Assembly: GCA_026770585.1 (NCBI GenBank)
Contig: MU646899.1
Span: 12,948 to 25,329, forward strand
DNA length: 12,382 nucleotides
Reading direction: 5' to 3'
DNA from: Baffinella frigidus
Taxonomy: Eukaryota; Cryptophyceae; Cryptomonadales; Baffinellaceae
In this document: positions 6,129-12,382 of the stretch, piece after piece
Layout of the letters: each line of letters begins with the position of its first letter
How positions within the stretch are numbered: the first letter of the stretch is position 1
The notes under the pieces: generated by a model
What the model saw: only the letters and a program-made list of their open reading frames with translations
The model's database searches: none
Told to the model about the DNA's origin: nothing
Translations under genes and position numbers: made by a program

Positions 6129-6449
6129 GGAAGGAGACACGGAGAACGGAGACACGGGATTGGACTCGTGGGTGGACGACATTTCGAGGTCCTCGAGGTT
6201 CTTTTGACTCCCACCATACAGGGCTACCTCGCTCATAAGAAACCGCCTCCCCCTAGGACCCTACAGTAGGACCATGCCTAGGGTCCTAGGGTGGCCCTAG
6301 GGGGGGGGCGGTTTCTTGTGAGCGAGGTATCCCTGTAGGCGGACACCGGAACTGGTTCTGCAGAAAGGCCATGCTTCTTTTCGGATCACGGTGGCCTGTC
6401 GTCCACCTACGAGTCCAATCCCGTGTCTCCTTTCTCCGTGTCTCCTTCC
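6129..6449. repeat. Long inverted repeat (53-base arms) around MITE E3
   Basis: GGAAGGAGACACGGAGAACG at 6129 and onwards to 6181 is reverse complementary to 6397-6449 with two mismatches in 53 bases. The 215-base spacer holds the E3 element. It is either an older, larger foldback element that took an E insertion, or an inverted duplication. Confidence 0.85.
6217..6337. mobile_element. Foldback MITE family E, copy 3
   Basis: TACAGGGCTACCTCGCTCAT ... GTGAGCGAGGTATCCCTGTA, TA-bounded, interior in the copy 1 orientation. It sits inside the spacer of the 53-base inverted repeat. Confidence 0.9.
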
Positions 6450-6502
6450 GAAAACACCACCCCCGCGTCGCTACTTGGATCGAGCCGAGCGGGGGCCACC
6501 TT

Positions 6503-6624
6503 TACAGGGGTACCTCGCTCATAAGAAAACGCCCTCCCCTAGGACCCTACGGTAGGCCTATGCCTAGGGCCCTATGACGGTCCTAGGGGGGGGGGCGTTT
6601 TCTTATGAGCGAGGTACCCCTGTA
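6503..6624. mobile_element. Foldback MITE family E, copy 4, with unoccupied sister sites
   Basis: TACAGGGGTACCTCGCTCAT ... ATGAGCGAGGTACCCCTGTA, nearly perfect arms. The left flank GGGGGCCACCTT and the right flank GCAGCGTTTATTGACATG are joined without an insert at 6776-6806 (CACCTT-CA-GCAGCG) and at about 6922-6951 (CACCTG-TA-GCAGCG). This shows directly that the element was inserted at a TA and that the target was duplicated. Confidence 0.95.
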
Positions 6625-7075
6625 GCAGCGTTTATTGACATGCCTACAACCCGGGGCCCGTGGCCGGCGGTAGCCCATGCCATTCGAACGCGCCTTTCTC
6701 AAAAGTGGTGGCCACTATCTCAAAAGTGGTGGTCATCGAACGCGCCTATCTTACAAGTGGTGGTCGCCGTCAGCGGGGGCCACCTTCAGCAGCGTTTATT
6801 GACATGCCTACAACCCGGCCGTCTGTAGCCTGTCATTCGAACGCGCCTTTCTCAAAAGTGGTGGCCACTATCACAAAAGTGGTGGCCGCCCATGACCTCC
6901 TTGGCGGAACATGTGGAACTTGGGCCACCTGTAGCAGCGTTTATTGACATGCTTACAACCCGGCCTGTAGCCTATGTCATTCGAACGCGCCTTTCTCAAA
7001 AGTGGTGGTCACTATCTTTAAAAGTGGTGGTCGCCCATGATCTCCTTGGCGGAGGGCATGTGGAACTTCTCCGCG
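6625..7075 (-). repeat. Three tandem copies of a gene 3' end
   Basis: Copies start at 6625, 6789 and 6934 (about 164, 145 and 140 bases). Each begins GCAGCGTTTATTGACATG, which on the minus strand contains AATAAA, and carries TTCGAACGCGCC and AAAAGTGGTGG words. Copies 2 and 3 extend into the CATG..CTCCTTGGCGGA..CATGTGGAACTT coding stretch. Copy 3 joins the open minus-strand exon at 7018-7120; copy 2 has lost two bases (CATGTTCCGCC versus CATGCCCTCCGCC on the minus strand), which breaks the frame. Confidence 0.85.
6940..6945 (-). promoter_or_regulatory. AATAAA polyadenylation signal of the minus-strand gene
   Basis: TTTATT on the plus strand reads AATAAA on the minus strand, about 75 bases after the TAA stop at 7018-7020. 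Copies lie at equivalent positions in the other two tandem units. Confidence 0.5.
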
Positions 7076-7120
7076 TGCTCGTACTTGGACAGCTGGTTGT
7101 TGAAGAGGAAGGTGAACATC
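7018..7120 (-). CDS. Terminal exon (33 codons) of an unrecognised minus-strand gene
   Basis: On the minus strand, CTTCTAAC..GGTGGCGCAG (7121 upward) looks like a branch site and 3' splice acceptor. After a single G there are 33 codons reading MFTFLFNNQLSKYEHAEKFH then MPSAKEIMGDHHF and TAA. All but the last sense codon end in G or C, the bias also seen in the zinc-finger gene, which argues strongly for real coding sequence. The first Met need not be the start: a stop lies in frame nine codons further up, in the presumed intron. Upstream exons could not be identified in the repeat-rich 7150-7970 stretch. The family is not recognised. Confidence 0.6.
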
Positions 7121-7149
7121 CTGCGCCACCGGACGCGTGGGCGTTAGAA

Positions 7150-7740
7150 GGGGGAGGCTGAGACGAGCGCAGAAGACACGCCTCCGCGCCACGCCCCACA
7201 CGCCCGCATCGGGCCCCACTTCGGGCCCCACTTCCCCCCCGGAAGTGACGCTTAGCAGCGTTCACGCCCCACACGCCCGCATCGGGCCCAACACACACAG
7301 CCGACCCACTCCACACCACTTCCCTGTGCAACGCAGCAGACAGCGGAAGAGCGTCTTTTCAGCCAGGATGCCCATGCAATGCCGACGAGGCTATGCTGCG
7401 CGGGGTAGGCTGCGGAAGGCGCGGGGTGCCCGCATCAGGCCCCACTTCGGTGCTGCGCTACACGCCCGACCCTCTCCTGCACACCGTGTGCCAAAGCAAA
7501 GACAAAGGAAAAGCCAGGATGCCCATGCACTGCCGACGAGTAGGCTGCGGCGGCTAGGCTGCGCCAAGGCGCGGGGCGCGCGGGGCATGCGAGGAGGTGC
7601 ATCAGGCCCCGCTTCCGGTGCTAGTCTACCTACGCCCGACCCACTCTCCCCCACTCTCCCCACCACTTCCTGTGCAACGCAGCAGACAACGGAACAGCGT
7701 CTTTTCAGCCAGGATGCCTGCAGCCCCGACGAGGCTAGGC
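7150..7740. repeat. GC-rich dispersed and tandem repeats
   Basis: ACGCCCCACACGCCCGCATC recurs at 7191 and 7264; CAGGATGCCCATGCAMTGCC at about 7362 and 7516, with a shorter form at 7710; CCTGTGCAACGCAGCAGACA at about 7323 and 7669; CATCAGGCCCC..TTC at 7434 and 7599. The spacing is irregular (about 150-350 bases). The long plus-strand frame through it is Arg/Pro/Ala-rich and repeat-derived. It may be the intron upstream of the exon at 7018-7120. Confidence 0.75.
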
Positions 7741-8251
7741 TCCTGCGGATAGGCTCAACGGGGGGATGGGCGGGCGTGTGGAGGAGTCGGGGAGGACATC
7801 GACGACCTTTCGGCTTTGGGGGACCTTTGGCGACCCCACAAAAGAGATTTCGTTTTCCGCTGCCAGATCATACGATTTTGCACCGTCTTCAACAGGAAAT
7901 GACACTAGTGACTCTTCGCCATTTTTTTGAAAATTCGAAGAGGAACAAATCGAGGATTTGATCAGGGCCACTTCCCAATGAATGCAACCGGAATTCAGTC
8001 AAAATCCTGACTGAAACACCAACAGCCATTCACAATTTGATTCCACGACCGAAAAAATCCATGGAAAGTGGACGCGGCCACTTTTGGGCGTTGGCTAGTT
8101 TGAGCCATTTGAAATTCGAACCGCTGACGCGAAACAGCGATCCAAAAACAGCAGCACAGCGACTGCGTCTCGTCGTTCCCTTGGCTCTTTGGTTGGGCGG
8201 TCTCTCTCCGGGCAAGCCTCTGTAGATCCTTTTCTTTCGGGATAGAGCAGC
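7741..8251. other. Upstream region of the zinc-finger gene
   Basis: This is the presumed promoter and 5' UTR. CCAAT occurs at 7975-7979, and TTCAGTCA..TGACTGAA at about 7993-8015 is a short inverted repeat. No clear TATA box. Several frames are open over 7760-7960 on both strands without codon bias, so I call none. The pyrimidine-rich CCTTTTCTTTCGGGATAGAG then CAG at 8249 could alternatively be a splice acceptor just before the ATG. Confidence 0.4.
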
Positions 8252-8500
8252 ATGCCGCCTACTGGTATCAAGCCTGAGAAGGAGGTCGGGTCCAAGAATG
8301 GGTGGGGGCGAGGCAGCATGCCTACTGGTGACAAGCCTGCGAAGGAGGACGGGTCCAAGAAGGGGGGGGCCAGAATGCCCACTGGTATCAAGCCTTCCAG
8401 AGAGGTCGGGTCCAAGAATGAGGGGGAGAGAGGCACCATGCCCACTGGTATCAAGCCCGAGAAGGAGGAGTGGTCCAAGAAGGGGAGGGGGGGAGGCAGC
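8252..8500 (+). repeat. Coding minisatellite of about 63 bases, four copies
   Basis: Copies start at 8252, 8318, 8375 and 8438 (66, 57, 63 and 63 bases), all in-frame length changes. Each codes for MPTG-x-KP-x-(K/R)-E followed by a Ser-Lys and Gly-rich tail. The frame is preserved despite copy-length variation, which supports translation of this part. Confidence 0.85.
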
Positions 8501-9229
8501 GAGTCGGAGAAGGATGCGGGCACGCAGGACGCAGTTCTCTCCCTTCTCTCCCTCGGGCAAGACTTCGAGTCGAAGGAGAGGAACATGAGGGGGGGGGGGG
8601 AGGCTGGACCAGCGCGCCAGCGTCCTTTGCGCGACTGCGTCGGGAGCAAGCGGGCGCTGGATCTGGACGACGAAGACATTTCTGACGGAGGGAGCGGGGG
8701 CTCTGCTGAAGGCGGGAGTGGGGGCTCTGCTGTGTCGAACAAGAAGGGGCAGGGAGGGGCGAAGGGCAAGGCCGTCTGCGAGTGCACCGTCTGTGGCCAG
8801 GCCTTCTCGGACTGGTCAAACAAGAGGACACACATGCGCACCCACACCGGGGCCCGCCCCTACCCCTGCAGCACCTGCGGCAAGGGCTTCTCGCGCTCCA
8901 ACAGCCTGGCGGAACACATGCGCACCCATACCGGCAACCGCCCCTATCCCTGCGCCACCTGCGCCAAGGCCTTCTCGACGTCCAGCAACCTGACGGCACA
9001 CACGCGCACCCACACTGGCGACCGCCCCTATCCCTGCGGCACCTGCGGCAAGGCCTTCTCGACGTCCAACAACCTGACGGCGCACACGCGCACCCACACC
9101 GAGGCCCGCCCCTACCCCTGCACCACCTGCGGCAAGGCCTTCTCCACGTCCAGCAACCAGAAGGCACACGAGCGAATCCACCAACGGGCAACGGCCAGCG
9201 CAGACGGATCCGCCGCTCCGTTGGCATGA
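8252..9229 (+). CDS. Five-finger C2H2 zinc-finger protein, 325 residues
   Basis: A probable sequence-specific DNA-binding nuclear protein. Residues 1-83 are four copies of a basic 19-22-residue repeat (MPTGIKPEKEVGSKN type). A short hydrophobic DAVLSLLSLG follows at 93-102, then an acidic and Gly/Ser linker (136-160). Five C-x2-C-x12-H-x3-H fingers begin at Cys178, 206, 234, 262 and 290; the last His is 310. Linkers TGARP, TGNRP, TGDRP and TEARP match the classical TGEKP type. Helix position 3 is Asn in fingers 1, 3, 4 and 5, which in known fingers favours A. Codons in the finger region almost all end in G or C. The ATG is the first in frame after a TAG at 8243-8245. LSLLSL could act as a repression motif (inference). 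The gene is intronless as read. Confidence 0.93.
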   Translation: MPPTGIKPEKEVGSKNGWGRGSMPTGDKPAKEDGSKKGGARMPTGIKPSREVGSKNEGERGTMPTGIKPEKEEWSKKGRGGGSESEKDAGTQDAVLSLLSLGQDFESKERNMRGGGEAGPARQRPLRDCVGSKRALDLDDEDISDGGSGGSAEGGSGGSAVSNKKGQGGAKGKAVCECTVCGQAFSDWSNKRTHMRTHTGARPYPCSTCGKGFSRSNSLAEHMRTHTGNRPYPCATCAKAFSTSSNLTAHTRTHTGDRPYPCGTCGKAFSTSNNLTAHTRTHTEARPYPCTTCGKAFSTSSNQKAHERIHQRATASADGSAAPLA

Positions 9230-9260
9230 TCGCGCGGGGGGGCGGGGGGGGCGGGGGCGC

Positions 9261-9400
9261 GGGGATGAATGAAGGCGCGTGTACATGCAGTGAAGCGGGG
9301 GGGGGCTGGGATGAATGAAGGCGCGTGGAGTGGAGTGGGGGGGCGGGGATGAACAAAGGCTCGTGTGGTGTAGCGGGGGGGCGGGGATGAATAAAGACTT
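9261..9400 (+). repeat. 38-46-base minisatellite in the 3' UTR
   Basis: ATGAATGAAGGCGCGTG-type units start at 9265, 9311, 9349 and 9387, separated by runs of G. In the last unit ATGAATGAAG has become ATGAATAAAG, creating AATAAA. Confidence 0.85.
9390..9395 (+). promoter_or_regulatory. AATAAA, first polyadenylation signal candidate
   Basis: It lies 160 bases after the stop codon, within the fourth minisatellite unit. Confidence 0.5.
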
Positions 9401-9439
9401 GTGGAGTGTAGTGTGGGACTGTGTTGGAATGGACTTGAG

Positions 9440-9445
9440 AATAAA
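9440..9445 (+). promoter_or_regulatory. AATAAA, second polyadenylation signal candidate
   Basis: It lies 50 bases after the first signal, followed by TCACGTGTGCGG, a TG-rich stretch as often seen downstream of poly(A) signals. Confidence 0.5.
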
Positions 9446-9470
9446 TCACGTGTGCGGCGTAGATGTGCAT

Positions 9471-9560
9471 CATGCACACCACTCGAGAATGCTAGAGGGT
9501 CCTCTAGCATTCTCGAGTGGTGTGCATGAGGTCCTCTAGCATTCTCGAGTGGTGTGCATG
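9471..9560. repeat. 28-base unit: one inverted and two direct perfect copies
   Basis: CATGCACACCACTCGAGAAT + GCTAGAGG at 9471-9498 is followed after GT by its exact reverse complement at 9501-9528 and, after AGGT, by a second identical copy at 9533-9560. All three copies are identical, so the structure is recent or maintained. It lies 26 bases after the second AATAAA of the zinc-finger gene. Confidence 0.95.
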
Positions 9561-9632
9561 ACGCCCGTGGCCGCGTGGAACAATACGTGGCGGCCATGTT
9601 TAGTTTCGATCCGTAATAATCGCATATTTCTC

Positions 9633-9736
9633 TATCCCTTAAGTGACCAACGGGCGAATAATCGCCCGTGGAAGCCCTAGGCAGGTCCTAGGGCCCTACG
9701 GTAGGGCGTATGCGCCTACTGGTCACTTAAGGGGTA
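9633..9736. mobile_element. Foldback MITE family C, copy 3
   Basis: TATCCCTTAAGTGACCA ... TGGTCACTTAAGGGGTA, TA-bounded, interior CCCTACGGTAGGGCGTATGC in the copy 1 orientation. Next to the left arm it carries an extra GGGCGAATAATCGCCC palindrome. Confidence 0.88.
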
Positions 9737-9874
9737 TCATACATGTAGGTCCAGACTGCCGGGGCACACCCCATCTGGAAACTCCTCGGCTCAGGAGATT
9801 TCATCAGTGTACATGTAAGTGGTTTTTTACATTCGTGTTTCTGCGCATCCTCTCAACACTTGTACTTGTACCTG
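9737..9874. other. Short spacer, no gene
   Basis: TACATGTA occurs at about 9741 and 9809, and TGTACTTGTACCTGTAC at 9861-9877. No gene or element is recognised. Confidence 0.4.
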
Positions 9875-9979
9875 TACAGGGGTACCTCTGTACCTCTGAG
9901 GTAATTGCCCGTGGAAGTCCTAGGCAGGTCCTATCGCCCTACGGTAGGGCGTATGAGCCTACTGGTCACTGAAGAGATA
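9875..9979. mobile_element. Fused remnants of a family E arm and a family C element
   Basis: TACAGGGGTACCTC at 9875-9888 equals the start of a family E left arm. From about 9899, TAATTGCCCGTGGAAGTCCT through CACTGAAGAGATA matches the right three quarters of C copy 3. The C left arm is missing and its right arm is mutated. Confidence 0.65.
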
Positions 9980-10125
9980 CATGCGCGTCTGCACACCCGC
10001 GCGCCAACACACCGGATTACGCATTTACCACTTCACTCAAACCACAACCTTCCTCTAGACATCAAATTGGGTGTTTTATTACACACGGTTCCCGGACACT
10101 CTCTCCCGAGACCTCCTGACTGAAC

Positions 10126-10275
10126 TTATCTCAGAAAACGAGTTCTAAAACTCGTTTTCTTAAGTCAATTCCCCTACAATTTTGTCAACTTATGCGGAGA
10201 GTAAAGAATAAGTTGACGAATTTGTATGGGAATTGACTTAAGAAAACGAGTTTTAGAACTCGTTATCTGAGATAA
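10126..10275. mobile_element. Foldback MITE family B, copy 2 (reversed loop)
   Basis: TTATCTCAGAAAACGAGTTC ... GAACTCGTTATCTGAGATAA, 150 bases, with GAAC at 10122-10125 and 10276-10279. Its loop TGCGGAGAGTAAAGAAT is the reverse complement of copy 1's loop with two changes. Confidence 0.9.
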
Positions 10276-10404
10276 GAACCCTGAGTCCTGGGAGGACCGG
10301 GTCCGGGATGGGCCCGCCTCAGGGGAAAAGGGCTCCAAGGTTGGGCCAGTAGGTTGTATCCTCTCAGAAGCCCTCCTGCCAGCATCCTCCTCTCAAATAT
10401 ACAT

Positions 10405-10569
10405 TAATAGGGTAATGGACTAAAAATGGGGTAGTTAGGCCTACGGCTTTGCCTAGGACCTCCTACTGTAGGCCAAAGTCCTAAGACGTTTTGGTCATAA
10501 GATCCCTACGGCCTACGGTAGGCAATTCCGTAGGCCTAACTACCTCATTTTTAGTCCGTTCGCCTATGA
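10405..10569. mobile_element. Foldback MITE family A, copy 2
   Basis: TAATAGGGTAATGGACTAAA ... AGTCCGTTCGCCTATGA, with ACAT at 10401-10404 and 10570-10573. The asymmetric interior (GACGTTTTGGTCATAAGATC) is the reverse complement of copy 1's interior. A GTAGGCC module is present in both arms. Confidence 0.85.
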
Positions 10570-10583
10570 ACATCCTCTCCATG

Positions 10584-10677
10584 CTGCCCCCCTCTAGGAC
10601 CCTACAGTAGGCCTATGCCCAGGGTCCTACGGTGGTCCTAGGAGGGGGGGGGGGCTTTCTTATGAGCGAGGTACCCC
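10584..10677. mobile_element. Foldback MITE family E, copy 5, left arm missing
   Basis: The interior CTAGGACCCTACAGTAGGCC, a long G run and the right arm TTTCTTATGAGCGAGGTACC are present. The left 25-base arm is absent, and the last bases are replaced by the start of a family C element. Confidence 0.8.
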
Positions 10678-10782
10678 TATCCCTTAAGTGGCCAGTAGGC
10701 TCATACGCCCTACAGTAGGGCCCTAGGACCTGCCTAGGACCTCTTGGCCCTCAAATTTGACGGCATGGGCACTTAAGAGATA
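10678..10782. mobile_element. Foldback MITE family C, copy 5, abutting copy E5
   Basis: TATCCCTTAAGTGGCCAG ... GGGCACTTAAGAGATA, TA-bounded, with the interior orientation and TCAAATTTGA segment of copy 2. It begins exactly where the E right arm would end and finishes eight bases before the presumed stop codon of the minus-strand gene. Confidence 0.88.
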
Positions 10783-10790
10783 GACATCTT

Positions 10791-12382
10791 TCAACACCGG
10801 ATCCGCACGCCAAGAGGCGCCGCTAGATACCCAGAGCCCTCCCCCTTACCTGGTTTAGGGTTTAGGGTTTAGGGTTTAGGGTTTAGGGTTTAGGGTTTAG
10901 GGTTTGGAGTTTAGGGTCTAGGGTTTAGGGTTTATGGTTAAGGGTTTGGGGTCTGGGGTTTAGGGTTTAGGGTTTAGGGTTCTTGGTTTAAGGTTTCGGG
11001 TTTAGTTTCGGGTTTTGGGTTTCGGGTTTAGTTTCGGGTTTTGGGTTTCGGGTTTAGTTTCGGGGTTTGGGTTTCGGGGTTTGGGTTTCGGGTTTTGGGT
11101 TTCGGGTTTCGGGTCCTTACCCCACGCGCTGAAGTCGTCCTCCTCGGGGAGCGAGAGAGACCCCTGGTTCCGCTCGGTATCCCTGCCGCGCGAGAGGGGG
11201 AAGCGTTCAGCCTTGCACGGGTTTGATTATCCCTCAAGTGCCCAGGGGGTCAACATTGACCCCAAAGCGTTCAGGCTTGCACGGGTTTGGTTGTGTACAG
11301 CGAGCCCTCTCTGGACACCTCAAGTTCATGGCCCGACGTCATCCGTTCAATGAAAGTCTCTTCTCTACAGAGCGGTTTTCAGATCCCGATGGCCGCGAAA
11401 ACAACTCAACAATGGCAAACGTGGGGGGGGTTCAGTCGTCCGCGATTTTGGTTGAGCAGATAGCTATTCCAGTAGGGCGTGGCCGCTTCCGTCGAATTTA
11501 ATTTCAGACCAAGACAGAATCTGTCCCGCTATCTTAGGCTCCCCACGCGGAAGGTAAGGGTGTAAATGCTAATTTAGGCATCAAATGATGCTATCTTACG
11601 CCTTTTCACCAGGAAAGATTCTGGTAGGGTCCGAGAAGAAATTGCCGACTTGGCGACTTTACAAAGGTTGTCGAGGTCGGCAAACGTTTTTAAAAACGCA
11701 CCGTTTCGAGTTGCCTGGTACACAGGGAATTCACAAGTCGGCCATTCGGGAAAATTGACTTTTGGCGACCCCTTCGAAGACTCTGGCGTGGTTAGCGATC
11801 AGTGTGTTTTCAGATCGGATGGCCAAGAAAACAATCTCAACAATGGCCAAGCGTGAGGTGCTTTTGTCTAGGGTGTGGGGTTTCAACCCTAGGTGCTTTT
11901 ACCTGATCTGTCCCTTGGCGATCAGTCCGGCGAGCGTATCGCCGTTCTCAATCACATGCTCCTGCGTATTTACGCCCGGGTTAGAGAGATTTACGCCCGG
12001 GTTAGAGAGTTACTACCAGGGTTTCAGGTTTGGGATTTGGGGTTTGGGGTTTAGGGTTTAGGGTTTAGGACTTAGTGTTTGGTTGATAAGGGATTAGAAT
12101 CTAGGCTACCCGTACCTTGAGTTTAGGGTTTAGGGTTGAGGGGGTTCAAGGGGTTTAGGGTTTAGGGGGTTTAGGGGGTTGAGGGTTTTGGGTTTTGGGT
12201 TTTGGGTTGAGGGTTGAGGGTTGAGGGTTTATTGTTGATAGTTTATAGTTTAGGGTGCAGGGTCAAGGGTCAAGGGTCAAGGGTCAAGGGTTTAGGGTTT
12301 AGAGTGTAGGGTTTAGGGTTTAGGGTTTAGGGTTTACCTCGAGCTTCGCGATCCCGCGGAGCTGGCCGGAGTAGTCTGGCGG
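10791..12382 (-). CDS. 3' part of an unrecognised gene, four small exons, 5' end outside window
   Basis: Exons read on the minus strand: 12382-12338 (15 codons, ending GIAKLE, donor GAG/GTAAAC), 11961-11903 (EHVIENGDTLAGLIAKGQI plus AG, acceptor CGCAG, donor CAG/GTAAAA), 11182-11121 (DTERNQGSLSLPEEDDFSAW plus G, acceptor CGGCAG, donor GGG/GTAAGG) and 10849-10791 (GKGEGSGYLAAPLGVRIRC then TGA, acceptor ACCAG). Phases 0/0, 2/1 and 1/2 all join in frame with no stop. Most codons end in G or C. HVIENGDTLAGL resembles the start of a LysM domain, which binds N-acetylglucosamine polymers, but only about a third of the domain would be present, so this is weak. The splicing is my inference. Confidence 0.6.
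10850..11120 (-). repeat. Intron made entirely of telomere-type repeats
   Basis: On the minus strand it starts GTAAGGACCCGAAACCC, continues through GAAACCC and AAAACCC variant units (with a 26-base higher-order repeat near 11000-11065), passes into seven perfect CCCTAAA units (10854-10902) and ends AAACCAG. Both splice borders are formed at the edges of the array, and the flanking exon phases match (1 + 2). Confidence 0.7.
11183..11902 (-). repeat. Putative 720-base intron with internal direct repeats
   Basis: TTTTCAGATC..GATGGCC..GAAAACAA..CTCAACAATGGC recurs at about 11374-11425 and 11807-11855 on the plus strand. GCGTTCAGSCTTGCACGGGT recurs at 11202 and 11266. TTATCCCTCAAGTGCCCAG at about 11227-11245 is a lone left arm of foldback family C. 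GCATCA-AA-TGATGC near 11579 is a small hairpin. No further exon could be supported. Confidence 0.5.
11962..12337 (-). repeat. Intron mostly of telomere-type repeats
   Basis: On the minus strand it begins GTAAACCCTAAACCC, so the donor grades straight into CCCTAAA units. It contains TCAACCC, AAAACCC and four TTGACCC units (12260-12287). It then ends with two 21-base repeats, CTCTAACCCGGGCGTAAAT-type, each holding a CTAAC branch-site-like word, before ACGCAG. Confidence 0.7.

Noticed and set aside
7137-7961. 274-codon plus-strand open frame
   Set aside because: Arg/Pro/Ala-rich, runs through direct repeats, lacks the G/C-ending codon bias in a consistent frame, and other frames are equally open.
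8095-9597. Long minus-strand frames opposite the zinc-finger gene
   Set aside because: They mirror the repeats and the GC-rich codons of the plus-strand gene. Their Cys/Arg/Pro-rich products have no domain, while the plus strand has perfect C2H2 spacing.

Overview
The window looks like nuclear DNA of a eukaryote, most likely a unicellular alga or other protist. The signs are interstitial arrays of the 7-base telomere-type unit CCCTAAA/TTTAGGG, small exons with GT...AG borders, AATAAA signals, a C2H2 zinc-finger gene with G/C-ending codons, and many short inverted-repeat elements. TTTAGGG telomeres occur in plants, many algae and several protist groups, so the lineage cannot be fixed from this alone. 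There is no bacterial gene organisation and no recognisable rRNA or tRNA.

Layout. 1-2.5 kb: short plus-strand exon candidates, partly coiled-coil in character, repeatedly duplicated and broken, separated by CCCTAAA-like arrays. 2.5-3.7 kb: a 33-base minisatellite, a 38-base perfect palindrome and TTTAGGG/TTTCGGG arrays. 3.3-6.6 kb: about ten foldback (MITE-like) elements of 104-166 bases in at least four terminal-repeat families, with no convincing gene. 6.6-7.7 kb: three tandem copies of the 3' end of a minus-strand gene, of which only the copy at 7018-7120 keeps an intact reading frame, followed by GC-rich dispersed repeats. 8252-9229: the one long convincing gene, a five-finger C2H2 protein, with a minisatellite 3' UTR and two AATAAA signals. 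9.5-10.8 kb: more foldback elements, partly nested. 10791-12382: the 3' part of a minus-strand gene read as four small exons whose phases all match; two of its three introns are made wholly or mostly of telomere-type repeats.

The observation I rate highest is this link between telomere-type arrays and introns. In every exon-linked case the C-rich strand (CCCTAAA) is the sense strand. The array runs up to the AG acceptor (exons at 1020, 1894, 2131 and 10849) and in two cases starts at the GT donor (12337, 11120). The intron 10850-11120 is telomere-type repeat from end to end. The second observation is that foldback families with different termini and different target duplications (TA versus four bases) share one internal palindromic module built on CCTAC-N-GTAGG. 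Splicing and mobility are inferred from sequence only.
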